NCBI GenBank assembly: GCA_039881145.1 | Contig: JAYKKI010000095.1 | Location: 8,546,501-8,610,500, forward strand | Direction of reading: 5' to 3' | Source: Druceiella hillmani | Lineage: Eukaryota; Arthropoda; Insecta; Lepidoptera; Hepialidae | Length of the DNA stretch: 64,000 nucleotides | Shown here: positions 62,911 to 64,000 of the stretch, one piece after another | Layout: each line of letters starts with the position of its first letter | Numbering within the stretch: the stretch's first letter is position 1 | Translations under genes and position numbers: made by a program | The notes under the pieces: model-generated | Database searches by the model: none | Told to the model about the DNA's origin: nothing | The model's input: the letters and a program-made list of their open reading frames with translations, nothing else

Positions 62911-63270
62911 CGTAGATATCATTAGTGGATTACTCCCATAAGTTTAGTGTTGTTTTATTTTAGTTCTGAACACTAAGTAAACTTATAATTTACCCAAAAA
63001 AATTAAAATCTTGTAAAATAAAATAAAGTTAATTGTAAACTTTTTAGCTGATAAATTATTGTTTGATCAATTTGTGATTAATTATTATTTCATTTATTTT
63101 ACCGCAATATCAATATTGTCGATAATAATTTCTAACTAAATTACCTGTGTCCCTCACTAATTATAACAGCGTGACATAACTAAGGGCGGGGCTGACGACA
63201 AAAGTGACACGCGTCGTTCGGTAAAATAAACTGTCTTGTCACCGTTCTGTCTTGATCTACTTCTGTTATG

Positions 63271-63567
63271 TGAATACGTTAAAAATCATGTTATCTTTGG
63301 TCCATGTAGGTCGTTAAACACAAATTTGGTTTGTATGAGAGATGAAAAATATTCAAAGGATTTTCCTAAAGAATTTTTTGAGATAGCACTTGAAGCAGTA
63401 AACGTTTATCTGTTTTACATGAGACGTAATAATGGTCGAACCGTAGATGGTAGAGGTGAAACTCTTAACAATAAATATGTTGTTCCTTATAATCCGTATC
63501 TTCTTACACAATTGAACTGTCTCATTAACGTTAAAATTTGTACTATTCTTAAAAGCATAAAATATTG
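63271..63567 (+). pseudogene. Helitron replicase fragment
   Basis: The frame reads KNHVIFGPCRSLNTNLVCM, KYSKDFPKEF, MRRNNGRTVDGRGETLNNKY and VVPYNPYLLTQLNCLINVKI then CTILKSIKY. It follows the Helitron-like N-terminal region: GPC..LN..CM..GKC.K.FPK, NNGR, LDNR.VVPYNPYL...NCHINVEIC.S.K..KY. It stops where KY would lead into YKG, and the rolling-circle and helicase motifs are absent. It abuts the hammerhead-bearing repeat. Confidence 0.85.
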
Positions 63568-63596
63568 AATACATTTTTCGTTAATTTTGTAGAAAT

Positions 63597-63720
63597 TCAT
63601 TATTCACAATTAAATGAAACTACGTGATGTAGTATTATCTCTACTTTCTTTAAGTTCTTTACCACAACCTAGGTTTCGTTGTATTACAACATCTTTAGGT
63701 GGGCTGTTAGCAAAGATTAA
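63597..63720 (-). mobile_element. Terminal piece of the hammerhead-bearing element
   Basis: Single copy of the sequence found doubled at 51,622-51,810, including the outer part (taattgtgaataatgaattt). The shared sequence extends on to about 63,560, the end of the Helitron match, and leftward similarity stops near 63,720. Confidence 0.75.
63662..63702 (-). ncRNA. Hammerhead motif with mutated core
   Basis: Same layout as at 51,673: CCAC/GUGG stem I, stem II GUUGU/ACAAC, GAAAC-CUAG-G. The core reads CUAAAGA instead of CUGANGA, and the cleavage triplet is GUU, which is allowed. The core G is essential in known hammerheads, so this copy should be inactive. Confidence 0.55.
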
Positions 63721-64000
63721 CTCTTAGGAGCATCCAACAGCATTTATATGTTTTAAAAAAATAGCGGAAGTTGGGTTTGTGTGGGTTTTCCCACTGCTGA
63801 TATTAGTGAGTTTATTGTAAGGAAGCGATTTAGGTTTTATTATACTTCTGAGAATTATACGATTTACAAGTATTTTAGTGAGGGTAATAAATTAAATTAT
63901 TAATTAATTAAGTCCTTCATCCTATAGAATTTGATACTTGAATAAAGATTGTTTCAACAGTTTTATACGAGTGCAAATGTTAGATAAAACATTTTTATTG
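63721..64000. other. No supportable gene
   Basis: AT-rich sequence to the end of the window; nothing recognised. Confidence 0.5.

Overview
The window is AT-rich, gene-poor eukaryotic DNA. It has short phase-conserved introns, many TA microsatellites, and remnants of mariner, hAT, piggyBac, Helitron and probably Penelope-like elements. The only recognisable host genes are insect gustatory receptor (GR) genes and their broken copies, so I read it as an insect chemoreceptor cluster. Hymenoptera is a guess; nothing seen fixes the order. All annotation is by reading translations and comparing segments by eye.

Layout. 1-10,667 is copy A of a large direct segmental duplication whose partner, copy B, is 39,433-51,326. 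Both hold the same hAT remnant, a Pro/Ser/Thr-rich minus-strand fragment, a short unknown ORF and the first two exons of a GR. Only copy A has a mariner-like insertion (6,561-7,838), and copy B keeps the empty site near 48,120-48,180. Only copy B has a nearly intact DD41D Tc1/mariner element (41,536-42,842), inserted in a TA repeat. A second, inverted duplication relates 12,751-16,335 (+) to 52,930-55,945 (-). It includes a GR last exon on each side, and a third copy of that exon lies at 22,229-22,404.

The GR loci are: GrA (+, exons at 9,788-10,715, cut off by piggyBac debris from a last exon at 16,056); GrC (+, 21.8-22.4 kb, collapsed to its two ends); GrD (-, 37,905-36,418, three exons readable but one in-frame TAA and one frameshift); GrB (+, 50.5-51.3 kb, broken copy of GrA); GrE (-, 55.9-53.0 kb, fragment plus last exon). 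GrA is the least damaged 5' part, but I could not assemble a complete seven-transmembrane GR anywhere.

Right part. 51,622-51,810 is a near-perfect inverted repeat carrying a hammerhead-ribozyme motif on the minus strand, and a second, core-mutated copy lies at 63,662-63,702 next to a Helitron replicase fragment (63,271-63,567). A degraded mariner spans 59,159-60,625. Several perfect hairpins, three of them with 27-nt arms, are present in one duplicate and absent at the matching place in the other, which suggests template-switch mutation. Most of 16.3-36 kb and 56-59 kb shows no gene that I can support.
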